Origin: Echiichthys vipera
Taxonomy: Eukaryota > Chordata > Actinopteri > Perciformes > Trachinidae
DNA length: 64,000 nt
Direction of reading: 5' to 3'
NCBI GenBank assembly: GCA_963691815.1
Contig: OY829662.1
Location: 1,289,044-1,353,043, forward strand
Shown here: piece after piece, positions 34,660-45,745 of the stretch
Position numbering within the stretch: position 1 is the first letter of the stretch
How the letters are laid out: each line of letters opens with the position of its first letter
The notes under the pieces: generated by a model
What the model was told of the DNA's origin: nothing
Seen by the model: only the letters and a program-made list of their open reading frames with translations
Databases searched by the model: none
Translations under genes and position numbers: made by a program

Positions 34660-35425
34660 CAGCACGCAGTGTGTCCGTGTGTGTGTGTCTGTGTGTGTCA
34701 CCACAGCACGCAGTGTGTCTGTGTGTGTGTGTGTGTGTGTGTGTCTGTGTGTGTCCGTGTGTGTCCGTGTGTGTGTGTGTGTGTCTGTGTGTCACCACAG
34801 CACGCAGTGTGTCCGTGTGTGTGTGTGTGTCTGTGTGTGTGTGTGTCTGTGTGTGTGTGTGTGTGTGTGTCACCACAACACGCAGTGTGTCTGTGTGTGT
34901 CTGTGTGTGTCTGTCTGTGTGTGTCACCACAGCACGCAGTGTGTCTGTGTGTGTCTGTGTGTGTCTGTCTGTGTGTGTCACCACAGCACGCAGTGTGTCC
35001 GTGTGTGTCTGTGTGTGTCTGTGTGTGTCTGTGTGTGTCACCACAGCACGCTGAGTGATTGTGTGTGTCTGTGTGTGTCTGTGTGTCACCACAGCACCCA
35101 GTGTGTCTGTGTGTGTATGTGTGTGTCTGTGTGTGTCACCACAGCACGCAGTGTGTCTGTGCGTGTCTGTGTGTGTCTGTGTGTGTCACCACAGCACGCA
35201 GTGTGTCTGTGTGTGTCTGTGTGTGTCACCACAGCACGCAGTGTGTCTGTGCGTGTCTGTGTGTGTCTGTGTGTGTCACCACAGCACGCAGAGTGTCTGT
35301 GTGTGTGTCTGTGTGTGTCTGTGTGTGTCACCACAACACGCAGTGTGTCTGTGTGTGTGTGTGTGTCACCACAGCATGCAGTGTGTCTGTGTGTGTCTGT
35401 GTGTGTCTGTGTGTGTCACCACGCA
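34660..35425. repeat. Compound minisatellite: TGTGTGTCTGTG with TCACCACAGCACGCAG
   Basis: The block TCACCACAGCACGCAGTGTG recurs about a dozen times at intervals of roughly 45 to 95 bp, separated by TGTGTGTCTG runs. It lies in the intron between the non-coding first exon of mfsd11 and its first coding exon. Open frames in all directions come from the TG background. Confidence 0.93.
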
Positions 35426-35872
35426 GAGCAGAGCAGAGCAGACGCACAGATAAGAGATATAATATAAAGTTATTATTTTGAGAAAAAAGAAAGAAATCAT
35501 TACAGAAAGTTTCATACATGAGGTTTTTTCCACATTGGTGAAAAAACAGCTCATAAAAACACAAAATAAGTTAAATTAAAGGCTTAAAAAGAAGTGCTGT
35601 TGATGAATGAAATGTATGTGAATTATAAAGTGGGTGGTTTGGATTAAAAAGACACTAAACGTGTGTTTTTATGTCTGAAAATAAGCAAATAAGTTGTAAA
35701 GTGAGAGCTTTTTAAATGAGGTTGAGTCTTTAAGAGTAAAGAGTAAAGACAGTCACAGTCACAGAGGCAGAGGTGAGTTAATGTGTGTGAACTGTTAAAC
35801 TGACATAATTCACTTTAACTCTGACACAAAAATAAACTTTAACAGAAATAATAATAGAATAAAGGAACTCAC

Positions 35873-36124
35873 CGACACCGAAGCTGCTGCTGTTTGTTTG
35901 TTTGTGTCCCGCGCGGCTGCTCCTCTCAAACTCTCTTTAACCTCATTTTTATTAACTTTAACTCTTTATTAAAGTCTCATTTCTCTTTATTTACTCCTCT
36001 CCTCCGTCACTAATCCACCGTGACGCTGCCTTCGTGTAAAAACGGGTCGTTTGCTTCAGTTTCACCGGTGAAAACGTCCCAAACTCAGCGGAGCGGTCAT
36101 GTGAGCGGGTCAGCTGACGGATCT
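35873..36124 (-). promoter_or_regulatory. mfsd11 non-coding first exon and promoter
   Basis: On the minus strand a good donor, CGGTGTCG followed by GTGAGT, closes a putative first exon at 35873. The CpG-richer stretch 35880-36120 upstream and the ETS site ACTTCCGGTT at 36125-36134 mark a likely core promoter. The matching acceptor CCTCCCAG lies at 34192-34199, 13 bp before the ATG at 34178. The exact start site is not visible. Confidence 0.6.
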
Positions 36125-36355
36125 ACTTCCGGTTCCTTTATTTATTTATTTTCTATTTTTATTTTAAAGAAGATGATTCATTTATATATATAAACCATAA
36201 CGAGAGTAAACAACTCTTTATTAAGAAGGTACTGAACGATAGATAAGACGATAGACGATATGAACGATAAAGTAAATTATCTAAAATTTATAAAATAAAT
36301 ACAACTTCCGGTTACTTTATTTATATATATATTTTTTTATTTTTCAGATGATTCG

Positions 36356-36397
<42 letters not shown>

Positions 36398-37915
36398 AAC
36401 CATGACTACAGTAAACAACTCTTAATTAAGAAGGTACTAAGCTATAAGAAAGACGAGTTAAATTATATAAAATTAATCAAATCAATGCAACTTCCGGTTA
36501 CTTTATTTATATATTTTCTATTTTTATTTTGAGAAGATGATTCATGAATATATATAAAACATAACTACAGTAAACAACTCTTAATTAAGAAGGTACTAAG
36601 AGACAAGAAAGATGAGTTAATTATAATAAATCAATAAAATAAATAAACTTCCGGTTACTTTATTTATATATTTTCTATTTTTATTTTATAGAAGATATTT
36701 CATTAATATATATATAAACCATAACGACAATAAACAACTCTTTATTAAGAAGACAATGAGATAACAACGATAAGGTAAATGATATAAAATTAATAAAATA
36801 AATACAACTTCCGGTTACTTTTTTTTTTATAGAAGATGATTCATGAATATATATATATATATATATATATTTAAACCATAACTACAGTAAACAACTCTTA
36901 ATTTAGAAGTCACTGAGATAAAAAGATGAATTAAATTATATTAATAAATAAAAAATACAACTTCCGGTTGTTTTATAAATTTTCATTATTAATTTTATTT
37001 TATAATTTATTATTAAGAACATTATTAATTAACAAACAAACCATAAATAAACATAGAATAACACTGAAGGCACTAAGATAAGAAAGACGAACTCAATTAT
37101 ATAAAATTAATAAAATAAATACAACTTCCGGTTGCTTTATTTTGTATTTTTATTTTATAGTTGATTCATGAAGAAATATACACGACAATAAACAACTCTT
37201 TATTTAGAAGACAGAGATAAGAAAGATTCATTAAATTATATAAAATTAATAGAATAAATACAACTTCCGTTTATTTTATTTTTTATTTTAATTTTATAGA
37301 AGATGATTCATGAATATATATAAATAAACCAAAATAACAATAAACAACTGTTAATTTAGAAGACAATGAGATAAGAAAGAAATTGTATACAATTAATAAT
37401 ATAAAGGAAACTTCAGGTTATTTTTTTAAATTTGCATTATTAATTTAATATAATTTATTATTAATAATATTAAACTAATCATAAATGAACACGGATTAAC
37501 ATTGAAGGAGCTAAGATAAGAAAGATAAACTAAATTATTTACATTTAATATTAATGAAACCTCAGGTTATTTAAAATATACATTATTCATTTTACTTTGC
37601 TATTTTTTATTAATATAAATTGACAAACAATAAATAAACTCTGCTTGTCAAAGAAGGCGCTGAGATAAAAAAAATCAATTAAATAGTATAAAAATTAATA
37701 TAAATAAAACTTCAGATTGTTTAAAAATATATTAATTTGCTTAACATTGAAGGCACCGAGATAAGAGAGAAATTAAATTATATAAATTTAATATAAATTC
37801 AACATTCGGTTATTTAAAAAATATACATTATTAATTTTACTTTGCTTTTTTTAAACACTGCTTGACAAAGAAAGCACTGAAATAAATCTATTTAATTGTA
37901 TAAAATTAATAATAT
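36120..37915. repeat. Satellite of about 150-185 bp with an ETS site in each proximal unit
   Basis: About twelve units share CAACTTCCGGTTACTTTATT, CTATTTTTATTTT, GAAGATGATTCATGAATATA and ACAGTAAACAACTCTTAAT. The ETS core ACTTCCGG is intact at about 36125, 36304, 36489, 36647, 36805, 36960 and 37122. It is degenerate in later units (CTTCCGTT at 37263, CTTCAGG at about 37411, CCTCAGG at about 37560). (AT)n runs occur at 36358-36394 and 36847-36871. Confidence 0.9.
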
Positions 37916-37923
37916 AAATGAAA

Positions 37924-38055
37924 AGCGACTGCTGCAGAGGTTTGCTGTTATTTTCAGCAGCATTAGTGGTTAAAAAAGACCTTTAAATGCCTTCACCGTG
38001 CTGCCCCGAGCTAATCACTGTTAGCCACGTGCGGCTGTTAGCATCTCTCCCGCAC
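37924..38055. mobile_element. TTAA-flanked foldback element, fragment F4
   Basis: A single arm of the family with CTGCAGAGGTTTGCTGTTATTTTCAG (split here as CTGCAGAGG and TTTGCTGTTATTTTCAG), AAAAAAGACCTTTAAATGCC and CGGCTGTTAGCATCTCTCC. The ends are missing. It abuts the ETS satellite. Confidence 0.75.
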
Positions 38056-40350
38056 AAAAACAAAGTCGAGCAGAGAAAAAACAACAATGAGAGACGGTTT
38101 TAGACAAAACACCAAATCTTTAATGAAAGTCACATGAGTCATCCATGAACGTACAGGAAACAAACGAAAAGGAAAAACAAGTCATCTTACAAAGGGTGAG
38201 ACTGTCGCAACCGCACCACTGGAAGTCACAGGAGCATTCTGGGGAATACCGGACACATCCAGCAGAGCAACACGCCACCTTAACAGCTAACCAGCAATAC
38301 TCAACTGCTACACAACTGCGCCTAGTGCACAAAACAAACACACAAGCAGGATTAGGATCAGACCTTTAATGAGAAGGGAACAAAAAACAGGGTCCAGAGT
38401 CCAGTGAGTGACGTCCCGGAGGACTCGACAGAAGCTTTAAAACCCCGGAGGGACGCCCGCAGACCTGAAACCGCCCTCGCCGCGCTCGCTTCACCGTGTC
38501 TGTGCGGTTACATCGCACACGTTTATCACAGGGGTTAAAACGACCTGCGCAGAGGAACCCTGTCTCCACTTTAATGACGTGTTTTCGCCCCCAGATGAGA
38601 ACAAAAAGAGACAATGACTGTGGTTTGGAGTTTCTCTGCGCCTGAACAAAAAGGTGAGAAATGTCTTCTGATGCGTCGACGCCGCGGGCCTGTGTCGCCA
38701 CGCCAGGGCTGCAACTAACCGTTATTATCATCCATGCAGCCGCCATTGTGTCCGTTAAACATCTAAGATTTTCAGTTTAACATGACAGGAAACAGGAGAA
38801 GAAGCGGGACGTCTGTGTTTAAGAGGCTGAAAGCAACATTTTCTGAGGTTTTTGTGCGGAAAATTCCTTTAATAGTCGTCAAAAAAAACTTCTGTCGATG
38901 GACGAATCGTTGCAGCGTTACCGCGGGTAACCAAACGTGCATTCCCACAGGGGTGAGAGCACGACGTCAGCCCTAAAGAGACGCTTTAACGGGACCTCGG
39001 GGGAATGATTTCATCAATTAGCGGGCGGAAATAAAAGAGTTTGATCGTTTCAGCGAGAGAAAACTTTACACATAAACACATAAATCAAGAAAACGCTCCA
39101 CAGATTTGGAAATAACGGTCGGCTGCAGCCCTGGAAGTGAGAACGTAATAGTTCATTTGGAATAACTTGATTCTGTCGATCATCGCTTCTCTTGTCAAAT
39201 AAAAACAGTTAAAACTCAGCCTGCGATCGTGAAGCGTCTCTTTTTAATGTAAACACACTCGTCGCTGGTGAACCTGCAGACGTTTAAGGTTTACCCGAGG
39301 TGCACCTGAACGCACCGTAGACACTTTACTGTTGGTGGTGCCTTCAGGGACACACTGGGATTTAAATTCTGTCGTTTGCGGCGTTGAGCTTCGCTGCGTG
39401 ACCCGTGTTTTTCACAGCTTCCTACTTTAACACTGATGAACGTTGAATTAATAGAAACCGCGTGGTGTTGAAAGAGTATCGGCCATTTTGAAAACCTTAA
39501 ACCGCCGGATTAAGTCGGGTAAACCGGGCTCGGAGCGAGGTTGGACACAGGCCCGCGGGGAGAAGACGTTAAAGAGGATCAGATTCAAATGTAACTCGCC
39601 GTTGTTAGAAAAAGCAGGTCAGGACAGAAATCGCCCTCCTTCATTCTTAAAATCATCATGAAAGTAAAATAAAAACGTTACAGCACATCGATGGAGCGAC
39701 AGCGGGGGGGCGGGGGGGTTTCACGGCCTGATGAACAAAAAAAAAAAACCAAAAGCATGGAAGACACAATAATAACCTTTGACAGCAGGACACGGCCGCC
39801 TGCGTTGGATCCAGTCTGGAGACGTGGAGCGTTCGGTCTGGGCCTGAAAACTGTCAGAAGAGCAGCAGTTAGGACAAAAACACCCGCAGCAGCACGTTTA
39901 GAGACACTACAGCTGCACTTAAGACATTTAAAGCTTCTGCTGAGGCTCTGAATGAAGTTCTGAGCGAAGCTCTGAACTTGTCGGATCAGAGAACAGTGGA
40001 AATGTTTCAGAGAAAGAGGCGTTAGTTAGATAAAGACGGGAGGTTTTTATCCATTTTGTTTCCATAAAACGTTTCTTTTAGGTCTGTTTTTTGTGACGGT
40101 GCCGTACATTTTAAATGTCAGTCTTTTATCTCCTGGTTAAATGAAATAAAAATCTGCAACCGTGCAGAAAAAAAAAAGAGAATTCAGATTTTAAAAGCAG
40201 CATAAAAGTGTGAAAACGGAGCTGTGGTTTTTAAAAACCATGAAAACGCATCAAAGAATCCACAGAGGTTCTTTTGGATTGATCGATCATGTGTCCGGCT
40301 GTTCAGTCGAGACATAACACCCTTTCAAAATAAGATTTATTATAATGGCT
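38056..40350. other. Stretch without recognised gene, downstream of srsf2
   Basis: I find no conserved protein, no splice-consistent exon set and no clear mobile element here. TTTATT (minus-strand AATAAA) at 40336-40341 is a candidate distal polyadenylation signal for srsf2. The segment 39690-39760 has short G and A runs. Confidence 0.45.
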
Positions 40351-40351
40351 T

Positions 40352-40590
40352 AGGGGCGACACAGTGCTGTGGTGGTTAGCGTAGCCTCACAGCGAGAGGG
40401 TTCTTGGTTCGAATCCCAGCAGTCCAAAGACGTGCAGGTGTTGGGTTCATTGATGACTCTAAATCACCCGTAGGTGTGAATGGTTGTCTGTCTCTGTTCG
40501 TCTCTATGTGTCCTGTGATAGACTGGCGTCCTGTCCAGGGTGGACCCCACCTCGCGCCCGATGTCAGCTGGGATCGTCCAGGTTCCACTC
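40352..40590 (+). mobile_element. SINE-like teleost repeat with tRNA-type B-box
   Basis: The fragment starts GGGGCGACACAGTG and contains TGGTTAGCGTAGCCTCACAG, a perfect B-box GGTTCGAATCC at about 40407, then CAGTCCAAAGACGTGCAGG, CCTGTGATAGACTGGCG and TGTCCAGGGTGGACCCC. I recognise this as a very common fish interspersed repeat. It lies in the srsf2 downstream region. Confidence 0.8.
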
Positions 40591-40594
40591 ATCA

Positions 40595-40850
40595 CACAGA
40601 CACACATGGTGGTGTTCAAGTACGTCACAGCTGCCCTGGGGCCGACTGACGGAGGCGTGGCAGCTAATCAGCGCCTACGGCCCCTCGACCACCTCCTCAA
40701 ACATTCAGCAGTCACACACATTCACACGAGGCGAGGTGGGTGAAGTGTCTCGCCCAAGGACACAACTACCATGACACAGGTAGGGCAGGGCGGGGATCGA
40801 ACTGCCGACCCTTCAGACATTTGCCGACTCGCTCTACCAACTGAAACTCT
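40595..40850 (-). mobile_element. tRNA-derived SINE, minus orientation
   Basis: Read on the minus strand it starts CAGTTGGTAGAGCGAGTCGG with the B-box GTTCGATCCCC, then GTGTCCTTGGGCGAGACACTT, the usual tRNA-SINE order (A-like box, B box, body). The tRNA part is degenerate and lacks a foldable acceptor stem, so it is a SINE rather than a tRNA gene. A minus-strand AATAAA lies at 40850-40855. Confidence 0.8.
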
Positions 40851-41258
40851 TTATTAGTTGATTTTGATTTAACTTTGTTCTGTTGGTGAACATTTTTTGG
40901 ACTTGAGTCATTTAAAGACAGGTTCTGATGAGTGCAGCTCATCGTGTGAAACACTGATTTAAACATTGTGGCTGATTATTTCTGTAGAACTGTGATTTTA
41001 ACGCCTTTTACACTGATTCATTTCTCCATGTGGGGATTGACCTTTAATACGAACCCGACCATTAAAGTGTCGGATTAAACACAGACAGGGGGGGGAAACA
41101 CTGAACTTACGTCTCTGAGGAAGCATCTTTACCAGAGCAAAACAGTATTTCGTCTTTGTTTGAGCGACTGCTGTCATTTAAAACTAAAATTTAAATTTAA
41201 AGAGCTAAGAAATCCTCATGTTTAGAGCTGAATCTGCTGCTGAGGAGGACAAACTCAC

Positions 41259-41288
41259 CGGACACAGACAAAGTCTTCCCTCCTGGTG
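41259..41288 (-). other. Candidate 3' UTR cassette exon of srsf2
   Basis: After the srsf2 stop (41365-41363) a strong donor CAG/GTGAGT follows at 41349. Further down, a pyrimidine-rich acceptor ending GTTAG at 41289 and a second donor CCG/GTGAGT at 41258 frame a 30-nt exon. Mammalian SRSF2 has spliced 3' UTR isoforms used in autoregulation by nonsense-mediated decay. That this exon is used is inferred. Confidence 0.4.
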
Positions 41289-41362
41289 CTAACGACTCAA
41301 AAAGAGACGCCGGGAACAAAACAAACAGCATCATCTCCTGAAAACTCACCTGACGCGGAGCT

Positions 41363-44007
41363 CTACGGGGACTCGCCTCCGTTCTCTGCTGCTGGTTTGG
41401 GCGGGCTTTTAGATCTCGACCTGGACCCTCTTTTGGAGGAAGGGTTGCGGCTTCTGGACCTGGACTTAGACTTGGACTTGGACTTGGAGCGGGACCTGGA
41501 TCTAGATCTGGAACGAGACGGGGACTTGGCCTTGCCTGCCTTCTTGTTCCTGGGGGAGTGGGACTTGGACCGGGAGTAGGACCTGGACCTGGATCTGCTG
41601 TAGCGGGATCGGCTTCTGGAACGGGAGCGGCTCCTGCTGCGGGAGCGGCTGCGTCTTCTGTGTCTCGGGCTGGGGGAAGAGCTGGATACATTCAGTGGGT
41701 TGAGTTATGGTCTACAGTGTGAACACAGCTGATAGTGAACTCAGTCAAACGGGGCCCGAACGGGGCCACACCCACACAGAGGAGATCTCCTCATTAACAG
41801 ATTAAAGTGAGATTAGCAGGAACCTGCAGATACGAACGCCCGCTGAACTCTAAACACACTTTAATGACATTTCTGTATATTCTTTTCACAGTCTCCTGTA
41901 CATTCATATCTTATATTATGCATTTATTTGTTTTGCAGTGCGTTAATTGCAACAGTAGTGAAAGTTACAGTTGTGTCACTACTCTTTGGTTTAAGAAACG
42001 ATTTAAAAAGTTCATAAAAACATTTAACGTGTGCCGGATTGTGGAGTGGATTTTGCTGAGTTGACAAACATAATTTACTTTGCTTCTATGACGAAAGTGT
42101 GTTGGTAGAAGACCAGGAGTGCTCTCAGGGCGCACTCACACTGTCCTTCCGCACCAAAACCGGTTTTTCAGCTAAAGCCTGGTGCGTTCAACCAGTGTGC
42201 AAATGACTAAAAAGAGCGGTTTAACTGCTTAACATGACCGAAAGACTAAATCTGATGTTCAGTTACGGGTCAGTAAGTTCTCCTGGGACTATCTGCATTT
42301 TAATGATCCCCAAAGAAAATCAAAATTTGCAGCGAAAATTAGAAAAGTTACCATTTACACCGCCCTCCACGTGTTTAACATGTGGTAAAATTATTAAATT
42401 CACCTTTATTTTATACCCAATATTTGCTGAATCGTTGAGTAGATCTAGCTTGTGTCTAAAATACTTTTGTTCTATAATCAAAGTGTGTAAGTGGGAAGGC
42501 AAAGAGCGACCTCAATATGCAAATCTTTCAATGGAGTCTGGCAACAGATAGCAAGAAAACTTAAGTTCTGGAGAAATCAGCAAATGGTCCCATGAGAAAG
42601 ACATTATTTTAAGTTTATTTTATATCTAATATGTGCTGAATTGTTGAGTAGATCCCGCTGGTTCCTAAATATACTTCACTTTTGTTCTAGGACCAAAGTA
42701 AACTGGTAGGATACAAAGAAGACTCTAAATTAGCAAATCATTCAATGGAGTCTGGCAACAGACAGCAAGATAACTATTAAGATCTGGAGAAATCTGCTAT
42801 CAAATGGTCCCATGAGAAAACTATTTTAAGTTTATTTTATATCTATTATGTGCAGAATTGTAAAGTAGATCCTGCTGGTTCCTAAAAATACTTAACCTCT
42901 GTTTTATGACCACAGTGTATGTGTAGGAAACCAAGAGCGACCTCAATATGCAAAACTCTCAATGGAGTCTGGCAACAGACTGCGTCCATGCAACTTAAGA
43001 GTCTGCATTCAAATTATCCCCTAAGAAAACCATTGTTTTAAGTTTATTTTATATCTAATATGAGCCGAATTGTTGAGTGGTTCCTAAAAATACTTAACCT
43101 CTGTTTTAGGACCAAAGTGTATAGGTAGGAAACCAAGTATGCAAATCATTCAATGGAGTCTGGCAACAGATAGCAAGAAAACTTAAGATCTGGAGAAATC
43201 GGCAAATGATCCCATGAGAAAGACATTATTTTAAGTTTATTTTATATCTCATAAGTGCTGAATTGTTGAGTAGATCCTGCAGGTTCCCATAAATACCTAA
43301 CTAAGTGTGTATGTAGGAAACCAAGAGCGCCTTAAATATGCAAATCCTCCAATGGAGTCTGGCAACATATAGCAAGAAATCGGCAAATGATCTCATTATA
43401 AAACTATTATTAGATATAAAATAAACTTAAAATATGTGCCGAATTGTTACGTAGATCCTGCTGGTCCCTTTAAATACTTAACTTTTGTTTTAGGACCAAA
43501 GTGAACCGGGAGGATACAAAGAGGACTCTAAATTAGCAAATCCGTCAATGGAGTCTGGCAACCACGCAACTTTACAGCGCGACTCAACGGTTCTTCTTAC
43601 CTTCTGCTCCGGTGGCCCTGGCCGCCGTACCTCCGGGTCGGCCCCCCTCCTCGCCGGCCGCCTCCTCCTCCTCCACCACCTCCGCCGCCGCCGCCTCCGC
43701 TGCCCCCGTAGTGGGAGTCGGGCGGTCTGCCGTACCGGGCCATCTGGACCCGCAGCTCCCGTCCGTCCAGGAGCGCGCCGTCCATGGCGTCCATCGCGTC
43801 CTCGGCGTCCCGTTTGTCGTGGAACCGCACGAACGCGAACCCCCGGCTCTCTTTGGTGTATCGGTCCCGGGGGATGTACACGTCCCCTACCCGGCCGTAC
43901 TTCTCGAACACCCGCCTGAGGGTCTCCGGGGAGGTCCGGTACGTTAAGTTGTCCACTTTGAGGGAAGTCATGCCGTCGACGTCTGGCGGAGGCCTACCGT
44001 AACTCAT
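41363..44007 (-). CDS. srsf2: Serine/arginine-rich splicing factor 2 (SC35)
   Basis: Two coding exons, 44007-43601 and 41669-41363, total 714 nt or 237 residues (human 221). Residues about 14 to 92 are the RRM: MTSLKVDNLTYRT includes RNP2 and RGFAFVRF is RNP1. Residues about 93 to 128 are a hinge with a run of fourteen glycines followed by GRRGGG. Exon 2 encodes the RS domain with SRSRSRS-type blocks, SPRNKKAGKAKSPS and the end GESP. The protein binds exonic enhancers and recruits the spliceosome in nuclear speckles. The glycine run is longer than I recall for mammals. The 1.9-kb intron is filled with a tandem repeat. Stop-proximal 3' UTR splice sites suggest conserved autoregulation. Confidence 0.96.
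42128..42212 (+). mobile_element. PIF/Harbinger-like element, terminal fragment H
   Basis: Only the left end, GGGCGCACTCACACTGTCC, and the next about 65 bp (TTTCAGCTAAAGCCTGGTGCG, in parts) remain, in the srsf2 intron. It resembles divergent copy A more than copies B to G. Confidence 0.65.
42250..43560. repeat. Tandem repeat of about 200 bp in the srsf2 intron
   Basis: Six to seven units share CAATGGAGTCTGGCAACAGA, ATTTTAAGTTTATTTTATATC, GAATTGTTGAGTAGATCC and TTTTAGGACCAAAGTG. The octamer ATGCAAAT is intact at 42517, 43139 and 43338 and mutated in other units. The last unit ends about 40 bp before the exon 1 donor. Confidence 0.85.
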
Positions 44008-44330
44008 GGCGCCGAACAGCGGGGCCCTGCAGCCTTCCTCCCGTCTGTGAGCTCTGGGTCTCCCGGTAACTCTGTGGGTCCCGGCGGGTAACGGTCCGAG
44101 GCTGCGGCTTTACCGGTTTAACGTCTGCTGAGAGGAGTTTAAACGGAATAAACGGAATAAACAGATTAATCAGAGTCTCTTCTTCTTCTTCTTCGTCTTC
44201 ACAGAACTACTCCGTCCGCCTCGCGCTCAACTCTGTCTTCTTCTGCTCTATAATTGTAGGCAGCTGAGAGTCGCTGCGGCCTCACTGTCGCCCCCTGCAG
44301 GAGCCCCCGAGACCTGCGGCGAGAAGGGCG
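44008..44330 (-). promoter_or_regulatory. srsf2 promoter and 5' UTR
   Basis: The 300 bp upstream of the srsf2 ATG are CpG-rich and free of repeats except a short (CTT)n at 44180-44195. A weak TATA-like TATAG on the minus strand lies near 44249-44255. No further motif could be assigned with confidence. Confidence 0.45.
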
Positions 44331-44349
44331 CGAAACAGCACAACAACAA

Positions 44350-44830
44350 GACGGTGGTGGGAGACGGTTAAGTTTAGAAGACTAAAGGAGACGGTTAAGT
44401 TTAGACAACTAAAGGAGACGGTTAAGTTTAGACAACTAAAGGAGACGGTTAAGTTTAGACGACGCTTAAGTTTAGACGCTTAAGTTTAGACACTAAAGGA
44501 GACGGTTAAGTTTAGACGACACTTAAGTTTAGACACTAAAGGAGACGGTTAAGTTTAGACGACTAAAGGCGATGGTTAAGTTTAGACACTAAAGGAGACG
44601 GTTAAGTTTAGACACTAAAGGCGATGGTTAAGTTTAGACACTAAAGGAGACGGTTAAGTTTAGACGACTAAAGGCGATGGTTAAGTTTAGACGCCTAAAG
44701 GCAACTGTTAAGTTTAAACGACTAAAGGTGACGGTTAAGTTTAGATGACTAAAGGTGACGGTTAAGTTTAGACGACTAAAGGCGATGGTTAAGTTTAGTC
44801 ACTAAAGGAGACGGTTAAGTTTAGACCACT
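44350..44830. repeat. Minisatellite, CTAAAGGAGACGGTTAAGTTTAGACGA type
   Basis: About eighteen units of 24-27 bp with AAAGGAGACGGTTAAG or AAAGGCGATGGTTAAG and TTTAGACGAC lie upstream of srsf2. Confidence 0.93.
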
Positions 44831-45084
44831 AACAAATGTATCACCGACTCTTTCACACTTGTTGTTGGTTTCCATAATTACCTTAAGAAAGAAGGAAAAC
44901 GTTACTTTATAATAAATATGTTTTTATTTCATTTTCATACAAATCTGTTTTCCTTGTTTTTATGTTTTTCCAAAAGAAAGGAACTTTACTTTAAGCTGAT
45001 CAGCACATCAGCAAAGTGAAGGGTTGTTTTTTAAGACCAGAGACTTTAGTCATCTGTAAAACCTTGTTTGTGCTTTGTCGTCTC

Positions 45085-45745
45085 GCAGGTCTCTGCTGAT
45101 GGTGGTGGTGCCTGCTGCCGTGGTCCTGTGTGCAGGTCTCTGCTGATGGTGGTGGTGCCTGCTGCCGTGGTCCTGTGTGCAGGTCTCTGCTGATGGTGGT
45201 GGTGCCTGCTGCCGTGGTCCTGTGTGCAGGTCTCTGCTGATGGTGGTGGTGCCTGCTGCGGTGGTCCTGTGTGCAGGTCTCTGCTGATGGTGGTGGTGCC
45301 TGCTGCGGTGGTCCTGTGTGCAGGTCTCTGCTGATGGTGGTGGTGCCTGCTGCCGTGGTCCTGTGTTCAGGTCTCTGCTGATGGTGGTGGTGCCTGCTGC
45401 CCTGGTCCTGTGTGCAGGTCTCTGCTGATGGTGGTGGTGCCTGCTGCCGTGGTCCTGTGTGCAGGTCTCTGCTGATGGTGGTGGTGCCTGCTGCCGTGGT
45501 CCTGTGTGTAGGTCTCTGCTGATGGTGGTGGTGCCTGCTGCCGGGGTCCTGTGTGCAGGTCTCTGCTGATGGTGGTGGTGCCTGCTGCCGTGGTCCTGTG
45601 TGTAGGTCTCTGCTGATGGTGGTGGTGCCTGCTGCCGTGGTCCTGTGTGCAGGTCTCTGCTGATGGTGGTGGTGCCTGCTGCCGTGGTCCTGTGTGCAGG
45701 TCTCTGCTGATGGTGGTGGTGCCTGCTGCCGTGGTCCTGCATGAC
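45085..45745. repeat. 47-bp minisatellite, about 14 copies
   Basis: The unit begins GCAGGTCTCTGCTGATGGTG and ends GCCGTGGTCCTGTGT; unit starts are 47 bp apart (45085, 45132 and so on). Because 47 is not a multiple of three, each frame passes through all three translations of the unit, and two minus-strand frames stay open through the whole array (45773-45000 and 45742-45050). They read as His/Gln/Pro-rich repeats; I do not call a gene. Confidence 0.93.

Noticed and set aside
40770..40850. A tRNA gene on the minus strand
   Set aside because: A- and B-box-like sequences are present but no acceptor stem pairs, and a SINE body follows.
43548..43947. Plus-strand frames opposite srsf2 exon 1
   Set aside because: Antisense shadows of the GC-rich RRM and glycine-rich coding sequence.
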